A stretch of 64,000 nt of DNA from SZAS-103 sp036496805 (GCA_036496805.1 DASXKN010000031.1:12889-76888), one strand, 5' to 3'; counted from the stretch's first letter, positions 44,515 to 54,200 are shown. Program-made: numbers and translations. Notes: generated from the sequence alone by a model not told the origin.

Positions 44515-45516
44515 ATGATAACCGCTCAAGCCCATTCGGCGCAGCCGCGCTGGCAGCAGCTCTGGCGCGACGCCGTGCGCGACCCGCGCGACCTGCTGCA
44601 CCTGCTCGACCTGCCGCAGATGGCTTCCATGCTCTCGGACGCGGCGGCAGAGCAGTTCCCGCTGCGGGTGCCGCAGGGCTTCGTGGCGAGGATGCGTCGC
44701 GGCGATCCGCACGATCCGCTGCTGCGCCAGGTGCTGCCGGTGACGGACGAGGAACGCATCGTCCCCGGTTTCGGCCTCGACGCGGTCGGCGACGCGGCCG
44801 CACGCGGCGCGACCGGGGTGATCCACAAGTACGCCGGGCGCGCCCTGCTGGTCGCGACCGGCAGTTGCGCGGTGCATTGCCGCTACTGCTTCCGCCGGCA
44901 CTTCCCGTATGCCGAGGAGACCGCGGCAACGGCGCGCTGGGCCGAGGCGCTCGAATACCTGCAAGCCGACGCCAGCGTCGAGGAAGCGCTGCTGTCCGGC
45001 GGCGATCCATTCTCGCTGTCCACGACCAGGCTCGCCGAGTTCACCGATGCGCTGGCACGGATCGACCACGTGCGCACCCTGCGCATCCACACGCGCCTGC
45101 CGGTCGTGCTGCCCGAGCGCATCGATGCGGAACTCGTCGACTGGTTGCGCCGTCTGCGGCAGCACGCGGTCATCGTGATCCATGCCAACCATGCGAACGA
45201 GTTCGACGCGACGGTCGACGCGGCACTGCAACGACTGCGCGCGGCGGGCGCAACCCTGCTGAACCAGTCGGTGCTGTTGCGTGGCGTCAACGACGAAGCC
45301 GGGGCCCTGGTCGCGCTGTCGCGGCGGATGTTCGCGGCCGGCGTGCTGCCGTACTACCTGCACCAGCTCGACCGCGTCGCCGGCACGGCGCATTTCGCGG
45401 TGGACGACGATCGCGCCCGCGACCTCGTCGCGGCGATGCGCGCGTGCTTGCCGGGCTACCTCGTGCCCCGGCTGGTGCGCGAAACCGCGGGCGAGCCGTC
45501 GAAGACCCCGCTGTGA
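44515..45516 (+). CDS. epmB: EF-P beta-lysylation protein EpmB (lysine 2,3-aminomutase family)
   Basis: A 333-residue radical-SAM/PLP enzyme. The cluster cysteines are Cys118, Cys122 and Cys125 in CAVHCRYCFRRHFPY; LSGGDPFSLS and the HANHANEF region follow. It makes (R)-beta-lysine for EpmA to attach to EF-P. The truncated C-terminus relative to catabolic lysine aminomutases is normal for EpmB. The ATG for MITAQAHSAQPRW was chosen; upstream in-frame ATGs exist at 44440 and 44455. EpmA is not in the window. Confidence 0.93.
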   Translation: MITAQAHSAQPRWQQLWRDAVRDPRDLLHLLDLPQMASMLSDAAAEQFPLRVPQGFVARMRRGDPHDPLLRQVLPVTDEERIVPGFGLDAVGDAAARGATGVIHKYAGRALLVATGSCAVHCRYCFRRHFPYAEETAATARWAEALEYLQADASVEEALLSGGDPFSLSTTRLAEFTDALARIDHVRTLRIHTRLPVVLPERIDAELVDWLRRLRQHAVIVIHANHANEFDATVDAALQRLRAAGATLLNQSVLLRGVNDEAGALVALSRRMFAAGVLPYYLHQLDRVAGTAHFAVDDDRARDLVAAMRACLPGYLVPRLVRETAGEPSKTPL

Positions 45517-45647
45517 CCGGCCGCTTCGGCCCGGCCCGCTCCCCACCCCGCGATTAACCGCCCTGAGGTACTATCCAAGGTCGCCGCACTCCTCACATTC
45601 TGCGTAGAATCCTTGCAGAACCCATTGACTTCCCTAGAGCCTGGCGC

Positions 45648-47726
45648 ATGGCCGCGAAAGCGAAAGAAACAGTCATCCGGTTGATGGTCGTGGAGGACCA
45701 GCTCGATCATGCCGAGCACCACCTCAGCGTCCTGCGCAACGGCGGGATCGCGGTGCGCCCGCAGCGCCCGCAGGACCTGGCCGAGCTGAAGACGCAGCTC
45801 GCCGAAGGCAACATCGACCTCGTGCTCGCCTCGCTGGACGCGAAGAACCTGGTTTTCGCCGACGTGATCAATGCGGTCAACGCCAGCGGCAAGGACATCT
45901 CGGTGATCGCCACCATCGGCGCGCTCGAGGAAAACCGGGTGGTCGCCGCCCTGGTCGCGGGCGCGCGCGACGTGGCGCTGCGCGACCGTCCCGAGCACCT
46001 GCGCCTGCTCGTCCGCAACGAATTCACCGCGCTCGAAACCCGCCGCGAGTTCCGCCGCGCCGAGGCCGCCCTGCACGAATCCGAGCGCCGCTGCGACTCG
46101 CTGATGGCTTCCTCGCGCGACCCCATCGCCTACGTCGCCGACGGCATGCACATCCGCGCCAACGAAGCTTACCTGGAGATGTTCGGCTACGAGGACTTCG
46201 AGGAAATCGAAGGCCTGCCGCTGCTGGACATGGTCGGCGACAGCGATGCCGACCGCTTCAAGACCCTGCTCAAGAACCTCGCCAAGGGCGAGCGGCCGCC
46301 GGACAAGTACGAGCTGCGCGCACGCCGCGCCGACGGTTCGGACTTCGACGCGACCATGGAGTTTTCGCAGGCCAAGTACGAGGGCGAGGACTGCCTGCAA
46401 ATCATGTTCCGCCAGCGCATGGTCGACGCCGACATGCAGCGCGAGCTCGACGAGCTGCGTTACCGCGACCAGGTCACCGGCCTGTCGAACCGGCGCTATT
46501 TCCTGGAGCAGCTCGAACCGGCGGTCAAGTCGGCCGCGGACGGCAAGAACGACCAGATCCTGCTGCTGATCGAACCCGACCACTATTCCACGCTGATGCA
46601 GGAAATCGGCATCGGCCATGCCGACGAGTTCCTCGCCCGCCTGGCTACGCGCCTGCGCGAGACCGTCGGCGACAAGGTGATCGCGGCGCGCTTCGGCGAC
46701 CACACTTTCGCGGTGCTCAAGACCGATTCGCCTCCCAACGCGAGCCAGATGCTGGCCGAATCCATCCGCGCCGGCTTCCATGGCTTCATCGTCGAGGCCG
46801 GCGGGCGCTCGGTGAACATCACCGTCAGCATCGGCGGCGTGCAGATCGGCGAGAAGATCGCCAGCCTGCAGCAGGTGCTGGGCAAGGCCGGCCAGGCGGT
46901 CAATTCCTCCGGCAGCCTCGGCGGCAACCGCGCGGAGATCTTCGATCCGTCCGCGCGCGACCGCGCCGAGACCGAGCGCATCGCTGCCTGGGTGCAGCGC
47001 ATCCAGGAAGCGCTCAAGGGCGACGGTTTCCTCCTGCACTACCAGCCGATCATCAGCATGAACGGCCAGCCGGGCGAAACCTACGAGGCCCTGCTGCGCA
47101 TGAAGGGCCCGACCGGCGAGATCGTGCCGCCGACCAACTTCCTGATGATCGCCGAGGAACACGGCCTGCTCGACGACCTCGACCGCTGGGTGCTCCGGCG
47201 CGCGATCGCCGTGCTCGCCGAGCGCAAGAAGGCCGGCAAGCAGACGACCCTGATGGTCAAGGTCACGCCGGCTTCGCTGACCGAGGGCGGATTCGAGGAC
47301 CTGATCCGCGAGCAACTCAAGCAGCACGGCGTTCCCGGCGACCGGCTGATCCTGGAAATCCCCGAGTCGAAGGTCTTCACCAACCTGCGCGCGACCCAGG
47401 ACCTGCAGAAGGCGATCCAGCCGCTCGGCTGCAGGATCGCGCTCGAGCAGTTCGGCACCGGCCTGAACTCGTTCCAGATGCTCGGCCACGTCGACGCGGC
47501 CTTCCTCAAGATCGACCGCTCGTTCTCCGCCGACCTGGCCAAGTCGGCCGACAACCAGAAGAAGATGCGCGAGATCACCACCGAGGGCCATCGCCTCGGC
47601 AAGCAGGTGATGGCCGAGTTCGTGCAGGACGCGGGCAGCATGAGCGTGCTGTTCTCGGTCGGCGTGGATTACGTGGAAGGCCACTTCCTCGCCCAGGCCG
47701 GGCCGGAGATGAACTACGAGTTCTGA
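45648..47726 (+). CDS. fimX: FimX-like REC-PAS-GGDEF-EAL c-di-GMP receptor
   Basis: A 692-residue protein of the FimX type, which controls type IV pilus assembly. Order: degenerate receiver (1-125), PAS (about 145-265), GGDEF (about 275-440), EAL (about 450-690). The GGDEF motif is GDHTF (350-354), so no cyclase. In the EAL domain EAL is kept (480-482) but the catalytic DD pair is EQ (600-601, ALEQFGTG), so hydrolysis is unlikely while c-di-GMP binding remains possible, as in known FimX. Length and domain order match the xanthomonad protein. A TAGAAT element at 45605-45610 may be the -10. Confidence 0.9.
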   Translation: MAAKAKETVIRLMVVEDQLDHAEHHLSVLRNGGIAVRPQRPQDLAELKTQLAEGNIDLVLASLDAKNLVFADVINAVNASGKDISVIATIGALEENRVVAALVAGARDVALRDRPEHLRLLVRNEFTALETRREFRRAEAALHESERRCDSLMASSRDPIAYVADGMHIRANEAYLEMFGYEDFEEIEGLPLLDMVGDSDADRFKTLLKNLAKGERPPDKYELRARRADGSDFDATMEFSQAKYEGEDCLQIMFRQRMVDADMQRELDELRYRDQVTGLSNRRYFLEQLEPAVKSAADGKNDQILLLIEPDHYSTLMQEIGIGHADEFLARLATRLRETVGDKVIAARFGDHTFAVLKTDSPPNASQMLAESIRAGFHGFIVEAGGRSVNITVSIGGVQIGEKIASLQQVLGKAGQAVNSSGSLGGNRAEIFDPSARDRAETERIAAWVQRIQEALKGDGFLLHYQPIISMNGQPGETYEALLRMKGPTGEIVPPTNFLMIAEEHGLLDDLDRWVLRRAIAVLAERKKAGKQTTLMVKVTPASLTEGGFEDLIREQLKQHGVPGDRLILEIPESKVFTNLRATQDLQKAIQPLGCRIALEQFGTGLNSFQMLGHVDAAFLKIDRSFSADLAKSADNQKKMREITTEGHRLGKQVMAEFVQDAGSMSVLFSVGVDYVEGHFLAQAGPEMNYEF

Positions 47727-48050
47727 CGGAACCACGAGTCCTGGCAGGACCACGAGTCCCGACAGCCGCGGGATTCCCGCGTCTTGCCCTTGATCGTCTT
47801 GCCCTTGATCGTCATCCCCGCGAAGGCGGGGATCCAGTGACTTTGCTGGCGAGCTGGCAAAACGAGCCCTTCTCTCTTTGGCCATTGCTCCTCCGGTCGA
47901 TCACACCATGGGTGTTGCATCGACCGGTTGAAACCGCCTCCCAAAACAGAAAGTAACTCGCGCGCCAGCGCGAAACGCTCTTGATCTTGATCCTGTCCAA
48001 GGCTGGACATCCTGCGCCTGGATCAAATAGCCGAGTGCGGCGGAAATCAT
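47727..48050. other. Intergenic region between fimX and lexA, with short repeats
   Basis: No gene is supported here. GTCTTGCCCTTGATC occurs twice in tandem (47781-47795 and 47796-47810), directly followed by a dispersed repeat with ATCCCCGC-GAAG-GCGGGGAT (47814-47833). CCACGAGTCC also repeats near 47732 and 47750. The rest shows no clear signal until the lexA promoter. Confidence 0.6.
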
Positions 48051-48086
48051 TGGACACTCCCGCATGCAGGGTGTAAATATATACAC
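48051..48086 (+). promoter_or_regulatory. SOS promoter/LexA operator of lexA2-imuA-imuB-dnaE2
   Basis: TTGGAC (48051-48056), a 17-nt spacer and TAAATA (48074-48079) make a good sigma-70 promoter. The palindrome GTGTAAATATATACAC (48071-48086, half sites GTGTA/TACAC) covers the -10 element, so bound LexA would block polymerase. The ATG begins two bases after the palindrome, which puts the expected start of transcription at or next to the ATG: the mRNA should be leaderless. Confidence 0.75.
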
Positions 48087-48087
48087 C

Positions 48088-48723
48088 ATGCCCCTCACCG
48101 CCCGCCAGCAAGCCATCCTCGACCACCTTCGCGCCCAGGTCGCGGCCGAAGGTCGACCCCCGACGCTTGGCGAGATCGCATCCGCGTTCGACATCCACCT
48201 CAACGCCGCGCGCAAGCACCTCCATGCCCTGGCCGCGAAAGGCGCGCTGCAACTCGCGCCCGGCAAGGCGCGCGGGATCCGGTTGCTGGATGTCCCCGCG
48301 ACGGGTCGGCAACTGGCGGCCGCATCGACGCGCCGCGCCCACTTCGAACTTCCCCTCGTCGGCCGCGTCGCCGCTGGCAGCCCGATCATGTCCGAGGGCA
48401 ACATCGAGGCGCGCTTCGCGATCGATCCCGCGCTGTTCCGTCCCCGCGCCGACTACCTGCTGCGCGTGCAGGGCGAGAGCATGCGCGAAGCCGGCATCCG
48501 CGACGGCGACCTGATCGCCGTGCACCGCACGCCCGAGGCGCTCGACGGCCAGATCGTGGTCGCGCGCATCGAGGACGAGATCACCGTCAAGCGCCTGCGC
48601 ACCGAAGCCGACCGCATCGTGCTGCTGCCCGAAAACCCCGACTTCCGGCCGATCGTCGTCGATGCGCGCGCAGGCAGCTTCGCGATCGAAGGCGTGTACG
48701 TCGGCGCGATCCGGAGGACCTGA
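48088..48723 (+). CDS. lexA: LexA-family SOS repressor (LexA2 of the mutasome cassette)
   Basis: A 211-residue LexA. The winged-helix domain (1-65) has recognition helix LGEIASAFDIHLNAARKHLHAL, unlike the canonical one. Autocleavage at Ala96-Gly97 in GRVAAGSP, nucleophile Ser131 in QGESMREAG and Lys168 in ITVKRL are all present. As first gene of lexA2-imuA-imuB-dnaE2 it should control this cassette and itself. The ATG for MPLTARQQAI was chosen; an in-frame ATG upstream would lie inside the operator. A second, general lexA is expected elsewhere. Confidence 0.93.
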   Translation: MPLTARQQAILDHLRAQVAAEGRPPTLGEIASAFDIHLNAARKHLHALAAKGALQLAPGKARGIRLLDVPATGRQLAAASTRRAHFELPLVGRVAAGSPIMSEGNIEARFAIDPALFRPRADYLLRVQGESMREAGIRDGDLIAVHRTPEALDGQIVVARIEDEITVKRLRTEADRIVLLPENPDFRPIVVDARAGSFAIEGVYVGAIRRT

Positions 48724-48724
48724 A

Positions 48725-49348
48725 GTGCGCGAAGCCGCAACGCTGCAGGACGCCCTGCGCGATGGCCGCATCTTCACCGGCGGCCGCGCGGCGCGGACGC
48801 ACGATGGCCTCGCCAGCGGCAACGCCTTGCTCGACGAAGCGCTGCCATGGGGCGGCTTTCCGCGCGGCGCGCTGACCGAGCTGCTGGTGGCCGCCGACGG
48901 CCTCGGCGAGTTCTCGCTGCTGCTGCCCGCGCTGGCGACGCTCGCACGGCGCGAACGCCTCGTCTTCGTCGCACCACCGTATGTTCCCTACGCGCCTGCG
49001 CTCGTGCGCGCGGGCCTGCCGCTCGCGCGGCTCGCGTGGATCGACGCGCCGCCCGACCGCGCGTTGTGGACCGCCGAGCAATGCCTGCGCGCGGGCTGCA
49101 TCGGCGCGGCCCTCGCATGGAGCACCGGCGGCGACGAGCGCGCGCTGCGCCGGCTGCAGGTCGCGGCCGAGGATGGTGGCAGCTTCGGTTTCCTGTTCCG
49201 GCCGGCGCGCCATGCCGCCAATCCCAGCCCCGCCGCGCTGCGCCTGCTCGTCGAGGCCGACGCCCGCGGTTGCGCCCGGCTGCGCGTGCTCAAGTGCCGC
49301 GGCGCGCAACCGCCCACCCTCGCGCTGCCGCACGCACGCGCGCATTGA
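48725..49348 (+). CDS. imuA: ImuA, SOS mutasome protein (RecA-like)
   Basis: A 207-residue ImuA/SulA-like protein. It has the RecA-like opening (TGLASGNALLDEALPWGGFPRGALTELL) where a Walker A would be, but lacks a GKT/GKS, so no ATPase is expected. ImuA works with ImuB and DnaE2 in induced mutagenesis. The start is GTG, one base after the lexA stop. Confidence 0.9.
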   Translation: MREAATLQDALRDGRIFTGGRAARTHDGLASGNALLDEALPWGGFPRGALTELLVAADGLGEFSLLLPALATLARRERLVFVAPPYVPYAPALVRAGLPLARLAWIDAPPDRALWTAEQCLRAGCIGAALAWSTGGDERALRRLQVAAEDGGSFGFLFRPARHAANPSPAALRLLVEADARGCARLRVLKCRGAQPPTLALPHARAH

Positions 49349-49357
49349 AGCGCCGCC

Positions 49358-51037
49358 ATGACGACGTTGTGGGCCTGTTTCGCCCTGCCGGAGTTGTCGC
49401 TGGAAAGCCAGGAAACCGGGAAAGCGGATGCGCATGCAGGGGATTGCACGAACAAGGGCATCATCCGGCCCCTGCCCTGCGCCACCCACGACGCCGCCGT
49501 GCAGCGTCCGCGCATCGTCTGCGCGAATGCGCCCGCGCGCGCCGCGGGCGTGCGCGCTGACATGGCGCTGGTGCACGCGCAGTCGCTGCTGCCCGGGCTG
49601 GCCGTGCGACGCCACGACGCGACCGCGCAGGCGCGCCGGCTCGAACTACTCGGGGCGCTCGCCTACGGCTTCAGCAGCCAGGTCGTGCTCGCGTCGCCGG
49701 ATGCGGTGCTGCTCGAGATCGGCGCGAGCCGCGCGCTGTTCGGCGACTGGAGGGCGATCGAAGCCGCCTTGCGCACGCGCCTGGCCGAGTTCGGCCACCG
49801 CGCGACACTGGCCGCCGCGCCGACGCCGGCGGCCGCGCGGGTGCTCGCCGACCTCGCCGACGGCTACGCGGTCGCGCGCCCCGAACACCTCGATCGCGTG
49901 CTCGCGCGCGTCCCGATCGGCGCGGCGCGGCTTTGCGCTGAGCACACCGAGGAATTGCGCCGCGTCGGCGTGCGCAACCTCGGCGATGCCTTCGCGCTGC
50001 CGCGCGCCGCGCTCGCGCGCCGCTTCGGCGCCGGGCTGCTGCAGGCGTTCGATCGCCTGCGCGGACTCGAGCACGAGCCCTGCGTGCGCTACCGCCCGGC
50101 CGACCGTTTCGAGCGCAGGATCGAATTCGACTACGGCATCGCGCAGCAGGACGCGCTGCGCTTCCCGCTGCAGCGGCTGACGCGCGAACTCGCCGCGTAC
50201 CTGCAGGCGCGCGATGGCGGCGTGCCGCGCTTCACCCTGCGCTTCGACCACGATCCGCACGAACGCGCGGCGATCGCGCGCGAAGCGATGGTGCAATGGC
50301 AAGAAGCGCGCGCAGCCACGTCGTGCCCAGGGAAAGCAGGCATGCCAGCCGGGAAAACGGCTATGGGCCGCGACACGCCATCGCGGGACGATCCATCCAC
50401 GGACGACGCAACCTCGCAGGCTCCGACGACTGCCATGGACCTGTCGACGACATCGCTTGCGGTTGGCCTGCGCAAGCCCTGTCGCGACGCCGGGACGCTG
50501 TTCGAGGCAGCATGCCTGGCGCTCGATCGCATCGCCCTGCCTGCGCCCGCGCATGCGCTGGCGCTCGTCGCCGACGACCTGCCGCCGTTCGCACCGGAAC
50601 TGCGCGACCTGTTCGATCCCGGCCTGCGCGGCCAGCTCGACTGGGACGCACTTGCCGAACGCCTGCGCTCGCGCCTGGGCGCCGGCGCGGTACGCGAACT
50701 CGCCCTGCATGCCGACCATCGCCCCGAGCGTTCCTGGCGGATCGCCGAACCCGCGATGGCTGCAGCGAAGGAAGTTCCACCGAAGGATGGCGGAGTCGTA
50801 CCGCCACGCCCGCTCTGGCTGCTGCCCAGGCCCGTTCCCTTCCGCGGCCGCATCGTCCGCTTCGTCGAGTCGCCCGAACGCATCGAGACCGGCTGGTGGG
50901 ATGGCGAAGACATGCGTCGCGATTACGCGATCGCCGACCTCGACACCGGCCAGCGGGCGTGGCTGTTCCGGATCGTCGATGCGCAGGCGGAACCACACGA
51001 TGCGCCAGGCTGGATGCTGCACGGGTGGTTTGCGTGA
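49358..51037 (+). CDS. imuB: ImuB, Y-family polymerase-like mutasome subunit
   Basis: A 559-residue Y-family-like protein without the catalytic acidic residues, as in other ImuB. It links DnaE2 to the sliding clamp. The N-terminus (MTTLWACFALPELSLES) carries an insertion of about 30 residues before the VCANAPARAAGVRADMAL motif. A Ser/Thr/Asp-rich linker (about 320-375) interrupts the little-finger region and contains an inverted copy of the 11-mer CCTGCTTTCCC found in the repeats downstream (50330-50340). The C-terminus ends in GWMLHGWFA, the motif that each following mini-ORF repeats. Confidence 0.93.
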   Translation: MTTLWACFALPELSLESQETGKADAHAGDCTNKGIIRPLPCATHDAAVQRPRIVCANAPARAAGVRADMALVHAQSLLPGLAVRRHDATAQARRLELLGALAYGFSSQVVLASPDAVLLEIGASRALFGDWRAIEAALRTRLAEFGHRATLAAAPTPAAARVLADLADGYAVARPEHLDRVLARVPIGAARLCAEHTEELRRVGVRNLGDAFALPRAALARRFGAGLLQAFDRLRGLEHEPCVRYRPADRFERRIEFDYGIAQQDALRFPLQRLTRELAAYLQARDGGVPRFTLRFDHDPHERAAIAREAMVQWQEARAATSCPGKAGMPAGKTAMGRDTPSRDDPSTDDATSQAPTTAMDLSTTSLAVGLRKPCRDAGTLFEAACLALDRIALPAPAHALALVADDLPPFAPELRDLFDPGLRGQLDWDALAERLRSRLGAGAVRELALHADHRPERSWRIAEPAMAAAKEVPPKDGGVVPPRPLWLLPRPVPFRGRIVRFVESPERIETGWWDGEDMRRDYAIADLDTGQRAWLFRIVDAQAEPHDAPGWMLHGWFA

Positions 51038-51093
51038 AGCGCGCCTGCTTTCCCGCTGCGCCGTGGGCACTGCTGCCGGGTTGGTTTGCATGA
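51034..51093 (+). CDS. Mini-ORF 1 of the imuB-dnaE2 relay (19 codons)
   Basis: Starts with the GTG that overlaps the imuB stop (GTGA) and ends in GCATGA, whose ATG starts mini-ORF 2. The product would begin VKRACFPAAPW and end LLPGWFA, like the end of ImuB. Translation is inferred. Confidence 0.4.
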   Translation: MKRACFPAAPWALLPGWFA

Positions 51094-51202
51094 AGCTCGC
51101 CTGCTTTCCCGCCATGCCGAAGCCACTGCTGCCGGGTTGGTTTGCGTGAAGCGCGCCTGCTTTCCCGCCATGCCGAAGCCACTGCTGCCGGGTTGGTTTG
51201 CA
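51035..51202 (+). repeat. Three tandem copies of a 56-bp unit between imuB and dnaE2
   Basis: Units begin at 51035, 51091 and 51147, each TGAAGC..CGCCTGCTTTCCCG...CTGCTGCCGGGTTGGTTTGC. Units 2 and 3 are almost identical; unit 1 differs in its middle. The dnaE2 start (ATGAAGCGCG) is the first part of a fourth unit. The 56-bp period equals 60 nt (19 codons plus stop) minus a 4-nt overlap. Confidence 0.95.
51090..51149 (+). CDS. Mini-ORF 2 of the imuB-dnaE2 relay (19 codons)
   Basis: Predicted product MKLACFPAMPKPLLPGWFA. It overlaps both neighbours by 4 nt. Each unit shifts the frame by one, so all three frames are used in turn. Confidence 0.4.
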   Translation: MKLACFPAMPKPLLPGWFA

Positions 51203-51205
51203 TGA
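51146..51205 (+). CDS. Mini-ORF 3 of the imuB-dnaE2 relay (19 codons)
   Basis: Predicted product VKRACFPAMPKPLLPGWFA. Its TGA overlaps the ATG of dnaE2 (ATGA at 51202-51205). It differs from mini-ORF 2 only in the first codon and the Leu/Arg at position 3. Confidence 0.4.
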   Translation: MKRACFPAMPKPLLPGWFA

Positions 51206-54200
51206 AGCGCGTTACTCCGCCGCGCGCTTCTCATCGCCTGCGACCGCGTCATCGCAGGCTCCCAGGCATGCACGATCCCGCCTTGCCGCCGATGTCTTCG
51301 CCACCGCGATCTCCCCCGGAAGATCCCCCGCCCTACGCCGAGCTGCATTGCCTCTCCAACTTCAGCTTCCAGCGCGGCGCATCGCATGCGGAAGAACTGT
51401 TCGAGCGCGCGCGCAAGCTCGGCTATTCCGCGCTCGCGATCACCGACGAATGTTCGCTCGCCGGCATCGTGCGTGCGTGGATCGGCGCGAAGCATGAAAA
51501 CCTCAAGCTGGTCACAGGCAGCGAATTCACCCTCGTCGACGGCCTGAAATGCGTGCTGCTCTGCATCGACCGTACCGGCTACGCGACCCTGTGCCGGCTG
51601 ATCACGCAGGCCCGGCGCGCAGCGCCGAAAGGCGACTACCGGCTCACCCGCGCGGACGTCGAGGCGCTCGCCTGCGACGGCCTGTTCGCGCTGTGGATCC
51701 CGGGTGCGCACGAACGCCACGACGACGAGCTGGCCTGGCTGCACGCACGTTTCGGCGAGCGCCTGCGCATCGCGCTCGAACTGCACCGCGAACCCGGCGA
51801 CGACGCGCACCTGCGCGACCTGCAGGAACTCTCGCAGCGCAGCGGCATTCCGCTTGTTGCCGCCGGCGACGTCCACATGCACGCCCGCGGCCGCCGCGCG
51901 CTGCAGGACATGCTGACCGCGATCCGCATGCGCCGCACGGTCGCCGACTGCGGCCACGCGCTGTTCGCGAACGGCGAGCGCCACCTGCGCACGCGCGTCG
52001 CTCTGGCCGCGCTGTATCCACGCGAAGCCCTCGAGGAATCCGCACGCATCGCCGAACGCTGCAGCTTCGACCTGAAGGAGCTGCATTACGAGTATCCCGA
52101 GGAACTCGTGCCCGCAGGCAGGACGCCGACCTCGCACCTGCGCGCGCTCACCGAATCCGGCGCGCGCCGGCGCTGGCCGGGCGGCCTGCCGATCGACGTC
52201 CACGCGACGATCGAGAAGGAGCTCGCGCTGATCGCGAAGAAGAAATACGAGGCCTTCTTCCTGACCGTCGAGGACATCGTGCGCTGGGCGCGCGACCACG
52301 AGATCCTCTGCCAGGGCCGCGGCTCGGCCGCGAATTCGGTGGTCTGCTATTGCCTTGGCATCACCTCGGTCAGCCCCGAGGACGCGCACCTGCTGTTCGA
52401 GCGCTTCATCTCCGAGCAGCGCGACGAGGCGCCCGACATCGACGTCGATTTCGAGCACGAACGGCGCGAGGAAGTCATGCAGTACGTGTACCGCAAGTAC
52501 GGCCGCGAACGCGCCGCGCTCGCCGCGACCGTGATCTGCTACCGGCCGCGCAGCGCCGTGCGCGACGTCGCGCGCGCGCTCGGCTTCGACAGCGACCAGC
52601 TCGACGCGCTTTCCGGCGCCTTCAACTGGGCGCACGGCGAAGTCGACGTCGGTACCCGAGTGCACGAGGCTGGCCTCGATCCCGGAAGCCCGGCCGTGCG
52701 ACGCGTGCTGGAGCTCGCGCGCACGCTCTGGGGCTTCCCGCGCCACCTCTCGCAGCACGTCGGCGGCTTTGTGATCTCCGGCGCGCCGCTGTGGGAACTC
52801 GTGCCGGTCGAGAACGCGTCGATGGCCGACCGCACGGTCATCCAGTGGGACAAGGACGACCTCGAGACGCTCGGCCTGCTCAAGGTCGATTGCCTCGCGC
52901 TCGGCATGCTCACCTGCATCCGCAAATGCTTCGACCTGCTGCGGCGGCATCGCGGCATGGACCTCGAACTCGCGACCATCCCCCGCGAAGACCAGGCCAC
53001 CTACGCGATGATCCAGCGCGCCGACACCGTCGGCGTGTTCCAGATCGAGTCGCGCGCGCAGATGTCGATGCTGCCGCGGCTCAGGCCGGCGAATTTCTAC
53101 GACCTCGTGATCGAGGTGGCGATCGTGCGCCCGGGGCCGATCCAGGGCGGCATGGTGCATCCCTACCTGCGGCGCCGCGAAGTCGAGCGCGAGCGCATTG
53201 CGCAAGGCCTTCCGGCGATCGACGAGGACGGCGCGGACTTCCGTGCGACCTACCACAGCGCGGACATGATCCCGGTACTCGGCCGCACCTGCGGCGTGCC
53301 GATCTTCCAGGAACAGGTCATGCACCTGCTCCAGGTCGCCGCCGACTTCAGCGGCGACGAAGCCGACCTGCTCCGGCGCTCGATGGCCGCCTGGAAACGC
53401 GGCGGCGGCCTCGAGCATTTCCGCGGCAAGATCGTCGAGCGCATGACCGCGAACGGTTATCCGCTGGACTACATCGAACGCATCATCGAGCAGATCAAGG
53501 GTTTCGGCAGTTATGGTTTTCCCGAATCGCACGCGGCGAGCTTCGCCCTGCTCGCCTACGTCTCCTCGTGGCTGAAATGCCACCAGCCGACCGCGTTCGC
53601 GTGCGCACTGCTGAACTCGCTGCCGATGGGTTTCTACGGCCCGGCGCAGATCGTCGCCGACCTGCGCCGGCACGGCGTGGAGGTGAGGCCGGTAGATGCC
53701 ATCGCGAGTGACCGGGACTGCACGCTCGAGAGCGACACCGACGCGACCTTGTGCCTGCGACTCGGGCTGCGGCAGATCGCGGGGTTCCCGATGGAGGTGG
53801 CAGACCGCCTCGTGAAGGCGCGAAACGAAGCGCCCTTCCGCGATGTCGCCGACCTCGTCGCACGCGCGCGGCTGGACATGCGTTCGGCGCGCCTGCTGGG
53901 CGCCGCCGACGCGCTGCGCAGCCTGTCAGGCCACCGCCACCACGCCTACTGGGACATCGCCGGCAGCGATGCGCGCGAGGATGCGCTGCGGGCGGCGCGC
54001 ATCGCCGAGGACGCGGCCACGTTGCGCGCACCGACCGCGCACGAGGACACCTTCGCCGACTACGCGAGCACCGGCCTGACCCTCGGCGTGCATCCGCTCG
54101 CGCTGATCCGCGAACAACTGCGCGCGCGCCGCATGCGCCGCGCCGACCAGCTCGCGCAGGCGCGCGATGGCGCATGGGTGCGCTACGCGGGCCTGGTCAC

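Noticed and set aside
51549..53711. A 720-codon open frame inside dnaE2 in another frame
   Set aside because: Arg/Pro/Ala-rich translation without any domain; DnaE2 motifs are continuous in the chosen frame.
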